Positions 1-6,387 of a stretch of DNA of 10,155 nt are shown one piece after another (the stretch's first letter is position 1; each line of letters opens with the position of its first letter). The DNA lies in the NCBI GenBank assembly GCA_025363495.1, contig JANYDR010000249.1:1-10155 (forward strand), given 5' to 3'. The position numbers and the translations under genes are program-made. This stretch comes from Cyclobacteriaceae bacterium. GTDB taxonomy: Bacteria > Bacteroidota > Bacteroidia > Cytophagales > Cyclobacteriaceae. A model generated the notes under the pieces. That model searched no databases. It saw only the letters and a list, made by a program, of their open reading frames with translations, and was not told the origin of the DNA.

Positions 1-1803
1 AAAGGATCCCAACTTTCAATGTTTGGTGGGGTTCCTGCCGATGGAGAAGAAATAGAAAGGAAAAATCTTAACACTGACAACGTCAACTATAAGTTAATTG
101 AAACATCGGCTCAACGAAAAGAGCTTGCCGAAAAATTAAACGGTCAAAAAGAGTTCGCATTGGAAACTACCATTGACGAAGCTCCTAACTTTGATTTCGC
201 TCTTACTAACATTATATTTTCATTTACTCCGGGCGAGGCGTGGCAGGTTCCTGTCAGCAAAGGCGCTGCTGAAGTGAATGACTTTAAAGAAGCTTTCACG
301 AATGAGAAGATAAAAAAGACGGGCCACAATATTAAGAGTTCCGTATTGGTGCTGAGAAAATCCGGAATTGAATTGCAGGGTGTTCTTTTCGATACCATGC
401 TAGCGCATTATCTCATTGAGCCAGAAGCGTCTCATGATCTTGGAATAATTGTCAATCAATATTTGGGCTATCAATTGCAAACCGAAGGTTCTGAAACGAA
501 TCGCCTGTGTGAGCGTACCGATCAGATTCTTCAACTTAAGCAAAAGATGATAACGGAGCTTGAACAGCGGCGTCATTCACTATTAATGCGTGATGTAGAA
601 ATGCCGTTGGTAAGTGCGTTGGCGGCAATGGAATCCGAAGGTGTCAAAGTAGATGAAGAAGCATTGAAAAAAATGTCCGACTCACTTAAATCAGATATTG
701 AAAAACTGCAAGCCACAATTTTTAAGCTGGCTGGGACGGAATTTAATATCGGTTCACCCAAACAGATGGGCGAAGTGTTGTTTGATAAAATGAAATTGCT
801 TGACAAAGCAAAGAAAACCAAGACTGGACAATATGCTACGGGTGAGGATGTCCTGCAGAAGTTGTCTGGCGAGCATGAGATAGCAAGAAAAATTCTCGAA
901 TACCGTGAATATGAAAAGCTCCGCTCAACGTATGTAGATGCGCTTCCAAAAATGGTGTGTAAAACTGACGGCAGGATTCATTCAGATTTCAGACAGGCAG
1001 TAGCAGCGACGGGAAGACTGAGCTCCAATAATCCTAACCTTCAGAATATACCTATCCGCACAGAGAAAGGAAGACAGATAAGAGGTGCGTTTGTTCCGCG
1101 CGACAAGAATTTTTTATTTATGTCCGCGGATTATTCGCAGATCGAATTGCGTATTGCCGCATCATTTGCGAAAGATGAAATCATGATTGAAGCTTTCCGC
1201 AACAAACGCGATATCCATACTACGACTGCTGCCAAGGTTTTTAAAGTTGAGTTGAGTAAGGTCACTTCTGACATGCGTCGTAAGGCAAAGGAAGTGAACT
1301 TTGGAATCTTGTATGGAAGCACTGCCTTTGGTCTTTCGCAGAACCTGAATATCTCAAGGACAGAAGCAGCTGAAATTATTGAATCATACTTTAAAGAGTT
1401 CTCTGCCATCAAGCGATATATGGATGATTCAATTAATGAAGCCAGGGAAAAGGAATATGTTGAAACAATTTTGGGAAGAAGGAGATACTTGCGTGATATC
1501 AATTCGCGGAATATTACAACGCGCGGCTTTGCTGAACGAAACGCTATCAATGCTCCTATCCAGGGGAGCGCTGCCGATATTATAAAAATTGCAATGATCA
1601 ATATCCACCGGTGGCTACAAAAGGAAAAACTAAAATCGAAAATGATATTGCAGGTACACGATGAGTTGGTGTTCGATCTTCATAAAGAAGAACAGGAAAT
1701 TGTAAAGCCCAAAGTGATAGAGCTTATGAAGTCTGCCGTGATCCTTGACGTGCCAATGGAGGTCGAGGTTGGGATTGGAAAGAACTGGCTGGAGGCGCAT
1801 TAA
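1..1803 (+). CDS. polA: DNA polymerase I, C-terminal part (partial, cut by left edge)
   Basis: Repair and Okazaki-fragment-processing DNA polymerase of family A, acting in the cytoplasm. The frame is open from base 1, so the 5'-nuclease domain lies outside the window and the ATG at 19 is an internal Met. Numbering from that Met, residues about 22-195 form the 3'-5' exonuclease-like domain and about 200-594 the polymerase domain. Polymerase motifs are intact: motif A DYSQIELR with Asp371, the O-helix RRKAKEVNFGILYG with the Phe and Tyr of the family, and motif C QVHDELVFD with Asp548-Glu549. The protein ends in NWLEAH, as is usual in Bacteroidota PolA. The exonuclease domain is odd: Exo I reads FALET where FDTET is expected, Exo II reads NIKSS instead of N-K-Y-D, and the Exo III YxxxD is not present (LCERT at the aligned place). 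Proofreading is therefore probably lost, while polymerase activity should be kept. Identification is very secure. Confidence 0.97.
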   Translation, partial: KGSQLSMFGGVPADGEEIERKNLNTDNVNYKLIETSAQRKELAEKLNGQKEFALETTIDEAPNFDFALTNIIFSFTPGEAWQVPVSKGAAEVNDFKEAFTNEKIKKTGHNIKSSVLVLRKSGIELQGVLFDTMLAHYLIEPEASHDLGIIVNQYLGYQLQTEGSETNRLCERTDQILQLKQKMITELEQRRHSLLMRDVEMPLVSALAAMESEGVKVDEEALKKMSDSLKSDIEKLQATIFKLAGTEFNIGSPKQMGEVLFDKMKLLDKAKKTKTGQYATGEDVLQKLSGEHEIARKILEYREYEKLRSTYVDALPKMVCKTDGRIHSDFRQAVAATGRLSSNNPNLQNIPIRTEKGRQIRGAFVPRDKNFLFMSADYSQIELRIAASFAKDEIMIEAFRNKRDIHTTTAAKVFKVELSKVTSDMRRKAKEVNFGILYGSTAFGLSQNLNISRTEAAEIIESYFKEFSAIKRYMDDSINEAREKEYVETILGRRRYLRDINSRNITTRGFAERNAINAPIQGSAADIIKIAMINIHRWLQKEKLKSKMILQVHDELVFDLHKEEQEIVKPKVIELMKSAVILDVPMEVEVGIGKNWLEAH

Positions 1804-1810
1804 ATCGTTG

Positions 1811-1876
1811 TAGTTGTTAGTTATTCGCTGATAGTAGCCACCGACAAGAAGAACGGATAACTAACAACTATTTTTT
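1811..1876 (+). terminator. Rho-independent terminator of polA
   Basis: Arms at 1811-1827 and 1854-1870 pair over 17 positions, with one G-T wobble. They enclose a 26-base loop and are followed directly by six T (1871-1876). The position, eight bases after the polA stop, fits a terminator. The stem is AT-rich and the loop is longer than usual. The T-tract runs into the promoter region of the next gene. Confidence 0.7.
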
Positions 1877-1878
1877 CC

Positions 1879-1886
1879 TACATTTG
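1879..1886 (+). promoter_or_regulatory. Bacteroidota -7 promoter element upstream of cspA
   Basis: TACATTTG is an exact match to the Bacteroidota -7 consensus TAnnTTTG. It lies 27 bases before the cspA ATG, giving a leader of roughly 20 bases. I could not find a clear TTG-type -33 element at the expected spacing, because that region is the polA terminator stem. The leader is A/T-rich without a Shine-Dalgarno sequence. Confidence 0.55.
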
Positions 1887-1913
1887 GAGAACTATTTTTA
1901 ATACCATAACAAA

Positions 1914-2108
1914 ATGAAAGAAGGAACAGTAAAATTCTTCAATGATGCCAAAGGATTTGGTTTCATTAAAGAAAACGGAACGGGCACTGAGTACTTTGTA
2001 CACATCTCTGGTCTGCTTGTGGACACACTAAAAGAAAATGATGCGGTCACCTTTGAACTCAAAGAAGGAAAAAAAGGATTGAATGCTGTCAACGTAAGGT
2101 TGAAGTAA
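1914..2108 (+). CDS. cspA: Cold shock protein, CspA family
   Basis: Small single-stranded nucleic-acid-binding protein of 64 residues, a single cold-shock (OB-fold) domain that binds RNA and ssDNA in the cytoplasm and relieves RNA secondary structure. RNP1 is KGFGFI at residues 13-18 and RNP2 is YFVHIS at 27-32, with the usual aromatic KFF at 7-9 forming the binding surface. The C-terminus AVNVRLK matches the normal family end, so the gene is complete and of standard length. It is monocistronic: a terminator lies on each side and it has its own -7 element at 1879. Whether it is cold-induced or constitutive cannot be told from the sequence. The gene symbol is a family-level name; genomes of this phylum usually have several paralogues. 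Confidence 0.95.
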   Translation: MKEGTVKFFNDAKGFGFIKENGTGTEYFVHISGLLVDTLKENDAVTFELKEGKKGLNAVNVRLK

Positions 2109-2132
2109 TACCACAAAGTTTTTAGAAGAAAG

Positions 2133-2161
2133 CCTCCCGATACGTCGGGAGGTTTTTTTTT
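2133..2161 (+). terminator. Rho-independent terminator of cspA
   Basis: A perfect 8-bp GC-rich stem (cctcccga at 2133-2140 with tcgggagg at 2145-2152) has a four-base loop, TACG, and nine T follow at 2153-2161. It lies 24 bases after the cspA stop. This is a textbook intrinsic terminator. Confidence 0.95.
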
Positions 2162-2458
2162 GAATAATGATTTGAAAAGAGTAGGATTTTATTTTTCCCG
2201 CAGATTCTCGCTGATCTGGCACTCGCTTATCTTCGCGGAATCCCTAGAGCGAAGTAATTTCCAATTCAAGTAAAATAAAACAATTACAAACCCCGAATAC
2301 TCACTTGGGCAAGTCGAAAGACATTGTACTGGCTCGAACTTTTCCCTCTATGTTCCCTATGATCCTATGCGTTTTAAATTTCTTTTTTAATTGGTCAGAG
2401 CCGAAGGCTCCACTGCCTTAAACGCATAGCGGAAAAGAAAATATAGAATGATACTTCG
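2162..2458. other. Gene-free spacer with repeat-like and palindromic segments
   Basis: About 330 bases separate the cspA terminator from the next start codon, and no credible reading frame was found. The left part (2198-2254) carries cagat...atctg (2201-2205 with 2214-2218) and cttcgc...gcgaag (2231-2236 with 2249-2254). The middle (2255-2340) shows nothing I can name, apart from a tiny acttg/caagt palindrome near 2305. The right part (2348-2429) contains iterated CTATG units inside a larger inverted repeat, listed separately. Overall the stretch looks like dispersed intergenic repeat sequence, not a gene. Confidence 0.5.
2348..2429. repeat. Iterated CTATG units within a nested inverted repeat
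   Basis: CTATG occurs at 2348-2352, 2357-2361 and 2365-2369, and its inverse CATAG at 2425-2429. Ten bases, ctatgcgttt (2365-2374), pair perfectly with aaacgcatag (2420-2429), and two more pairs form past a bulged T. Inside sits a second hairpin, gagcc-gaa-ggctc, at 2398-2410. The nested shape suggests a folded RNA or DNA element. CTATG/CATAG-rich spacers are, from memory, common in Bacteroidota genomes, so a dispersed repeat is the likeliest reading. No T-tract follows, which argues against a terminator. Confidence 0.5.
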
Positions 2459-2488
2459 TTGCCATTCTGTTCGGAAACCATATCTTTA
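2459..2488 (+). promoter_or_regulatory. Possible promoter of the C45 hydrolase gene
   Basis: TTG at 2459-2461 is followed after 19 bases by TATCTTTA (2481-2488), one mismatch from TAnnTTTG, at the spacing known for Bacteroidota sigma-ABfr promoters. The element ends only three bases before the ATG at 2492, so transcripts would be nearly leaderless. This makes the assignment uncertain. Confidence 0.35.
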
Positions 2489-2491
2489 AAT

Positions 2492-3661
2492 ATGAAAAAC
2501 CCCCCCTTAATTCTAATGCTACTTATTTCATTCGTAGCATTTAGCCAAACACCATTATCCAAAAGAGAAATCAAGGAAGTTAAATTTTCAGGTAGTGGTT
2601 ACGAATTGGGTCTCCAGCACGGCAAGCTCCTAAAAAATGAAATTGGTGAGATTCTCACAAAGATGAAAAAGAATGTAGCCTATTATCAGAAAAAGGATGC
2701 TGACGAGGTATTAAGAGATTTTTTCACATTAGTTCAATTTACGGATGATATAAAGAAATACACACCTGAACTTTATGAAGAAGTGAGAGGAATTGCCGAA
2801 GGCTCCGGGCAGAAATTTAATGACATTCTGGTACTCAATCTGTTGGATGAATTTTGGGTGTACATTGATAATATTGACAACCATCATTGCAGCAGTATCG
2901 GCGTTCCTTCTCTCAATGGAAGCGCAAGCTATATCGCTCAAAATATGGACATCGAGAGTTATACCGAGGGCTATCAAATTTTAATCCGACTTTCAAGAAC
3001 TGATAAACGACCTGAACAATTTATACTGACACATCCCGGCTGCATTGCGTTGAATGGTATGAATGAGACAGGGGTAGGCGCTTGTATGAATACCTTAATG
3101 CAATTGAAGGCTTCAACAAAAGGTCTGCCCGTGGCATTTATCGTTAGGCGAATTCTTAATTCAACAGATAAGAAGGAGCTTTTAAATTTTATCCAAACTG
3201 TGCCGCACGCTTCCGGACAAAACTATATTATTGGCATTAGAGGAGAGGTCTATGATTTTGAAGCGTCTGCAGGGAAAGTTGTACGATTTGATCCAAAAAA
3301 TTCTAACGGCACAGTGTATCACACCAATCACCCGATTGTCAATGACGATGTGAAGCCATGGTTTGAAAAATATAATCCGACCCGGGATGTAAAACCGGTA
3401 AATTCCAATAGCAGTATTCGGTTAGCTTCAGTGAAAAGCAGAGTTTCTGAAAAACCTGTCATTGAAGACAATCTGATAAAAGAAACGCTGCGTTCAAAAG
3501 ACGACAAGAATAATCCTGTTTGTCGTTCGGTAAATAGCCTTAGCGGAGTATTTACCTTTGGATCCGTGATTATGACATTGACAGGAAAACCGTATTTGCA
3601 GGTCACGGCTGGTTCACCCGATGAATCGGAATATAAAAGAATGGATTTTACTGTTAAATAG
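2492..3661 (+). CDS. Secreted C45-family Ntn hydrolase (acyltransferase/peptidase-like)
   Basis: Probable amide hydrolase or acyltransferase of the family of fungal acyl-CoA:6-aminopenicillanic acid acyltransferase (MEROPS C45), exported to the periplasm. The ATG at 2492 is chosen because a signal peptide starts there (MKNPPLILMLLISFVAFSQ), while an upstream in-frame TTG at 2459 would put polar residues before it. The 389-residue precursor has the family's N-terminal GSGYELGLQHG (34-44), the likely nucleophile Cys133 in HHCSSIG, QNMD (150-153), GMNETGVGA (189-197), SGQNYII (241-247) and YHTNHPI (276-282). In this family the chain cleaves itself just before the Cys, which here would give subunits of about 110 and 257 residues. 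The substrate is unknown; family members act on acyl amides and bile-acid or penicillin-like compounds. It lies 51 bases upstream of another exported hydrolase in the same direction. The family call is strong, the reaction open. Confidence 0.85.
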   Translation: MKNPPLILMLLISFVAFSQTPLSKREIKEVKFSGSGYELGLQHGKLLKNEIGEILTKMKKNVAYYQKKDADEVLRDFFTLVQFTDDIKKYTPELYEEVRGIAEGSGQKFNDILVLNLLDEFWVYIDNIDNHHCSSIGVPSLNGSASYIAQNMDIESYTEGYQILIRLSRTDKRPEQFILTHPGCIALNGMNETGVGACMNTLMQLKASTKGLPVAFIVRRILNSTDKKELLNFIQTVPHASGQNYIIGIRGEVYDFEASAGKVVRFDPKNSNGTVYHTNHPIVNDDVKPWFEKYNPTRDVKPVNSNSSIRLASVKSRVSEKPVIEDNLIKETLRSKDDKNNPVCRSVNSLSGVFTFGSVIMTLTGKPYLQVTAGSPDESEYKRMDFTVK

Positions 3662-3694
3662 AGAAGAATTATTCCCCTCTTTATTCTCTAACTT

Positions 3695-3712
3695 GGGTGT
3701 TCCTCAACACTC
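3695..3712 (+). promoter_or_regulatory. Hairpin abutting the EEP start codon
   Basis: gggtgtt (3695-3701) pairs with aacactc (3706-3712) around the loop CCTC, seven pairs with one G-T wobble, and the ATG begins at the next base. If transcribed it would cover the usual ribosome-binding zone. A regulatory role is inference only. Confidence 0.3.
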
Positions 3713-4546
3713 ATGCGCTCATTAATAGTAATCTTCTTGCTGATTTCCCTCACCCTTCCTGCACAGTCCATCAAGGTCATGAGTTATAACATCCGCTACG
3801 ACAATGCAGGTGATGGTATTAATCAATGGGCTAACCGGAAAGAAAAAGTTGCAGACCTTATTCGCAAAAATAACCCTGACCTTATTGGTCTTCAGGAAGC
3901 GCTTCTGAATCAATTAAAAGATTTGCTTTTGCTATTACCGGATTATACTTCGTATGGTGTTGGTCGTGAGGATGGAATAGAGAAAGGGGAATTTTCAGCC
4001 ATTCTTGTCCGGCATTCGCGTTTCGGAGTTTTAAAAGACAGCACCTTTTGGCTTTCAGAAACGCCAGGTATAATTGGCAGTAAAGGCTGGGATGCGGCAC
4101 TTCCCCGTATTGCTACCTTGATCAAGCTCTACGACAGGGAAACAAAAAAAGACATTCTTTACATTAATACCCATTTCGACCACATCGGCATGCGTGCCCG
4201 TACAAATAGTGCTACTCTAGTCAATGATTTTCTGACTGAATTTTATAAGACCAATAAAATGGCCATGATCATGACTGGCGACCTGAACGTGGAGCGACAC
4301 ACGGAAGCTTATCACATACTGACCACTGATATGCTAATGTTCGATTCCAAGCCGGAGAATAACTACGAAACAACGATGTGCGGTTTTGAAGTAAACAGCA
4401 GTAAGTGCATAGCGATCGACTATATTTTTCATAGCAAAGAAACTTCTGTTAAAAAATATAGTGTATTGCAAGATAACGACGGCAAATATTACCCCTCTGA
4501 TCACCTGCCGGTTTTAGTGGAACTTGAGTTCCCTTTGAAAAAATAA
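3713..4546 (+). CDS. Secreted endonuclease/exonuclease/phosphatase-fold hydrolase
   Basis: Metal-dependent phosphodiesterase/phosphatase of the EEP superfamily (DNase I, exonuclease III and sphingomyelinase fold), 277 residues. A signal peptide, MRSLIVIFLLISLTLPAQS, indicates export. Catalytic signatures are complete and in the usual order: SYNIRYD with Asn26, LQE with Glu62, NTHFDH with His154, TGDLN with Asp190 and Asn192, IDYIF with Asp236 and SDHLPV with Asp263-His264. The arrangement resembles the secreted Bacteroidota subgroup annotated simply as EEP family protein, where nucleic acids, phospholipids and sugar or inositol phosphates are all possible substrates; the sequence does not decide. 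A TAACTTGG (3689-3696) resembles a -7 element, and a hairpin at 3695-3712 ends at the ATG. Co-transcription with the C45 gene 51 bases upstream is possible, since no intrinsic terminator lies between them. Confidence 0.9.
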   Translation: MRSLIVIFLLISLTLPAQSIKVMSYNIRYDNAGDGINQWANRKEKVADLIRKNNPDLIGLQEALLNQLKDLLLLLPDYTSYGVGREDGIEKGEFSAILVRHSRFGVLKDSTFWLSETPGIIGSKGWDAALPRIATLIKLYDRETKKDILYINTHFDHIGMRARTNSATLVNDFLTEFYKTNKMAMIMTGDLNVERHTEAYHILTTDMLMFDSKPENNYETTMCGFEVNSSKCIAIDYIFHSKETSVKKYSVLQDNDGKYYPSDHLPVLVELEFPLKK

Positions 4547-4558
4547 TACCTCTCGCCT

Positions 4559-4581
4559 GTGTTGGTGTTTTTCACCAACAC
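4559..4581. terminator. Perfect hairpin after the EEP gene
   Basis: gtgttggtg (4559-4567) pairs perfectly with caccaacac (4573-4581) over 9 bp around a five-T loop, 12 bases after the EEP stop codon. No T-tract follows on either strand, so it is an imperfect intrinsic terminator or a REP-like/mRNA-stabilising element. It could also lie behind a decayed minus-strand gene ending at 4599. Confidence 0.5.
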
Positions 4582-4598
4582 TTCACAAACTTTCATCA

Positions 4599-4803
4599 TC
4601 AAACATCACTCGGCTTCTTCCACCACATATCATTTCCTGACTCGCCATTATAACTTAGTTTCAGATCATACACTTCCAACCTAAGTAGCTCTAAATCTTA
4701 AGTGTCTTCCTTGAGACCTCGTGCCTTCTAAGATGTATTTTGTTTTATTATCTTTAAAGCGGTGTATAGGATGTGGATCGAATTGGCTAATTAGAGGTTG
4801 TGT
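4599..4803 (-). pseudogene. Possible decayed coding remnant in the spacer
   Basis: The minus strand reads protein-like in two frames that join near 4693. The first, from 4803, includes FDPHPIHRFKDN and YILEGTRSQGRHLRF. The second includes ELLRLEVYDLKLSY, then NGESGNDMWWKKPSDV, and stops at 4599-4601. One frameshift would make a single segment of about 67 residues with no obvious start. I do not recognise the family, and open stretches this short can arise by chance, so this is tentative. The same bases carry the promoter-like element of the next plus-strand gene. The rest of the 274-base spacer shows nothing else. Confidence 0.2.
4738..4757 (+). promoter_or_regulatory. Promoter-like motif upstream of the small-gene operon
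   Basis: TTTTG followed closely by TATCTTTA (4749-4756), one base off the TAnnTTTG consensus, lies 64 bases before the first gene of the trio. The 20-base block matches 19 of 20 positions at 6388-6407. No TTG was found at the classical 19-base spacing. Confidence 0.4.
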
Positions 4804-4820
4804 TCACCTGAAAAGAAAAT

Positions 4821-5420
4821 ATGATCCCGGATCAACTATTAAAACTTGAAAGCATTATCGATCTGGTTAAGACCAATAATAACGGCAAAGGTGATTTATT
4901 GGAAGATCATCTTGAAGCTTTCTTATTGGATTTGGCAGCGATGCATGGTTATTATGCCGAAGGTTTTGCAGCATTGCTGAGCGAGTATCTTCACCTTCCT
5001 CATTCTACAGACCTGCAGTCAGAAATTATTGAAGACGTAAAATCAGAATTGGAATATTTGCGGGTGAAGAATCACGAAATGGCCGAGGCTTTAAAACGAG
5101 ATCACGTACAGAAATCAGCGAAAGCATCAGTTTTCTTCTTTGCAGTTCAAAAATACCTGGAGGCAATGTCCGGAATATTTCAACACTATGACGGACACAC
5201 TTGTGATCTGCTGGAATTTATGAATGAATCGGGATTTACGTTGAAAGAGAATTACAAAGACAAGTATCCGTCAGTCTCGTTAAATTATGAATTCCGGACG
5301 GAAACCGGCAAGCTTATTAATGATGATCTTGGTTATAAGATGTACTGTGTAAATAAGAGAGTAGAAGAGGAATGGATGCAGTTGGGATTGGCCTATGGAA
5401 GTGCAAAAAATAATCATTGA
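4821..5420 (+). CDS. Hypothetical protein, 199 residues
   Basis: I do not recognise this protein. It has no signal peptide and no membrane segment, so it should be cytoplasmic. The sequence looks mostly helical and acidic through residues 1-125, with a stretch rich in Glu, Leu and Lys (about 65-100), then a more mixed C-terminal third containing YPSVSLNYEFRTETGK (149-164). Cysteines are only at 128 and 176, not in a metal-binding pattern. The ATG is preceded by an A-rich leader (gaaaagaaaat), normal for this phylum. It is the first of three closely spaced small genes, 37 bases before the next, and is probably transcribed from the motif at 4738-4757. Codon usage and composition look like the neighbours. 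The ORF is convincing as a gene because it is long and fills the space; the function is unknown. Confidence 0.75.
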   Translation: MIPDQLLKLESIIDLVKTNNNGKGDLLEDHLEAFLLDLAAMHGYYAEGFAALLSEYLHLPHSTDLQSEIIEDVKSELEYLRVKNHEMAEALKRDHVQKSAKASVFFFAVQKYLEAMSGIFQHYDGHTCDLLEFMNESGFTLKENYKDKYPSVSLNYEFRTETGKLINDDLGYKMYCVNKRVEEEWMQLGLAYGSAKNNH

Positions 5421-5457
5421 AGTTATTTTGAACTTAAGAAACTATAGATAAAGCAAC

Positions 5458-5874
5458 ATGGATATCGATATTCAGGGACTCATTAAATCCTTTATCAATA
5501 GATTTATTGTTGATGAAAGCAAAGAAATGGCTATGGTAGAGTTGAAGTATCCGGAAAAAAGGAAGTTGTTTGTAAAAAGTCTCATTGATAATAAAGATGG
5601 TATTCTGGATCGAAGACTAATAAAACCACTCAATGCCAGGATCAAAGTCCAGGAAGTAATTGAAGAATTGAAACTTAATAAAACAGATTTGTGCTACGTG
5701 ATCTCAGTTTACTCCAAAATTGATGATAAGGTAATACAGATTGACTTTGCATTAAATACTATTCAGCAGCAGGGAGTTGGAGGTCTGATCGTCAATCTTT
5801 CAGCTACCAGAATATATTTTGAAACGGCATCTGGGTCACCAGAGAAATTTATTGGCGAAGTTTTGAAGAATTAA
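5458..5874 (+). CDS. Hypothetical protein, 138 residues
   Basis: I do not recognise this protein. It appears to be a soluble cytoplasmic alpha/beta protein without a signal peptide or membrane segment. A helical N-terminus (MDIDIQGLIKSFINRF) is followed by a lysine-rich region, and then by alternating strand-like segments, LCYVISVYSKIDDKVIQIDFAL (78-99) and GGLIVNLSATRIYFETAS (108-125), suggesting a beta sheet. The end is SPEKFIGEVLKN. It has a single Cys (79) and no recognisable catalytic motif. It lies 37 bases after the 199-residue gene and 19 bases before the TPR-like gene, all in one direction, so shared transcription is likely. The compact size could suit a partner or immunity-type protein, but nothing in the sequence establishes that. 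Confidence 0.75.
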   Translation: MDIDIQGLIKSFINRFIVDESKEMAMVELKYPEKRKLFVKSLIDNKDGILDRRLIKPLNARIKVQEVIEELKLNKTDLCYVISVYSKIDDKVIQIDFALNTIQQQGVGGLIVNLSATRIYFETASGSPEKFIGEVLKN

Positions 5875-5893
5875 TAATAATAGCACGGCTTTG

Positions 5894-6340
5894 ATGTTGT
5901 TTGACCCGGACAATAAAATTATCAAACTCTGTGTCGAAGGCATGGATCAGGAGGGTCTGGGCAATGGAGAGGAAGCTTATAGACTTTTTCTTGAGGCCTG
6001 GAAAGACGCAAGTGATGATCTTGAGAAATTTCTAGCGGCTCATTACGTAGCTCGCCATCAGAGAAGTTTTATTGACAAATTGCAATGGGATAAAATCGCG
6101 TTGAATTTTGCGATGAAAATTGATGATGAGAATGTGAGGGCATCTTACCCTTCCCTTTACCTGAATATCGCAAAAGGGTATGAGGAATTGCATGACAATG
6201 AGAACGCATTGAAAAATTACCAACTGGGTCTTTCTTTTACTGGCTTTTTAATGGACGATAGTTATGGAAGAATGATTAAGTCAGGAATAATGGCTGGAAT
6301 AGAACGAGAAATCGGGACTCAAAATCCACATGATCTATAG
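5894..6340 (+). CDS. TPR-like helical-repeat protein
   Basis: A cytoplasmic, all-helical protein of 148 residues. The segment LYLNIAKGYEELHDNENALKNYQLGL (positions 89-114) follows the tetratricopeptide pattern of paired helices, and residues about 22-40 (LGNGEEAYRLFLEAWKDAS) resemble another repeat. AAHYVARHQ (48-56) is a recognisable signature of a small protein family found in Bacteroidota and Firmicutes. Members are, as I recall, sometimes mislabelled rRNA adenine methyltransferase, although no SAM-binding motif is present here. A TPR scaffold suggests protein-protein interaction. The ATG at 5894 is chosen over the TTG immediately before it. It is the last of three tightly packed genes and is followed by about 58 bases before the next promoter-like motif. 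Confidence 0.75.
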   Translation: MLFDPDNKIIKLCVEGMDQEGLGNGEEAYRLFLEAWKDASDDLEKFLAAHYVARHQRSFIDKLQWDKIALNFAMKIDDENVRASYPSLYLNIAKGYEELHDNENALKNYQLGLSFTGFLMDDSYGRMIKSGIMAGIEREIGTQNPHDL

Positions 6341-6387
6341 CCAAAATTGCATAGATTAGGCAAACTGGTTACAATCCTTAAAACTTG

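Noticed and set aside
1131..1601. 156-codon open frame on the minus strand inside polA
   Set aside because: It lies wholly opposite conserved polymerase motifs A and B, so it is a shadow of a real gene; its hydrophobic composition comes from reading the complement of that gene.
2162..2458. tRNA or small structured RNA gene in the spacer
   Set aside because: No cloverleaf, TTCGA-type loop or other known RNA signature could be made out; only palindromes and repeat-like units.
2459..2491. TTG start for the C45 gene
   Set aside because: It would place a polar extension before a well-formed signal peptide that begins at the ATG at 2492.
3659..3690. Inverted repeat tagagaa...ttctcta after the C45 gene as terminator
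   Set aside because: Only seven AT-rich pairs around an 18-base loop and no T-tract; too weak to call.
4821..6340. Toxin-immunity or defence cassette
   Set aside because: No nuclease, NTPase, pore-forming or other effector motif was visible in any of the three proteins; small size and clustering alone do not support it.
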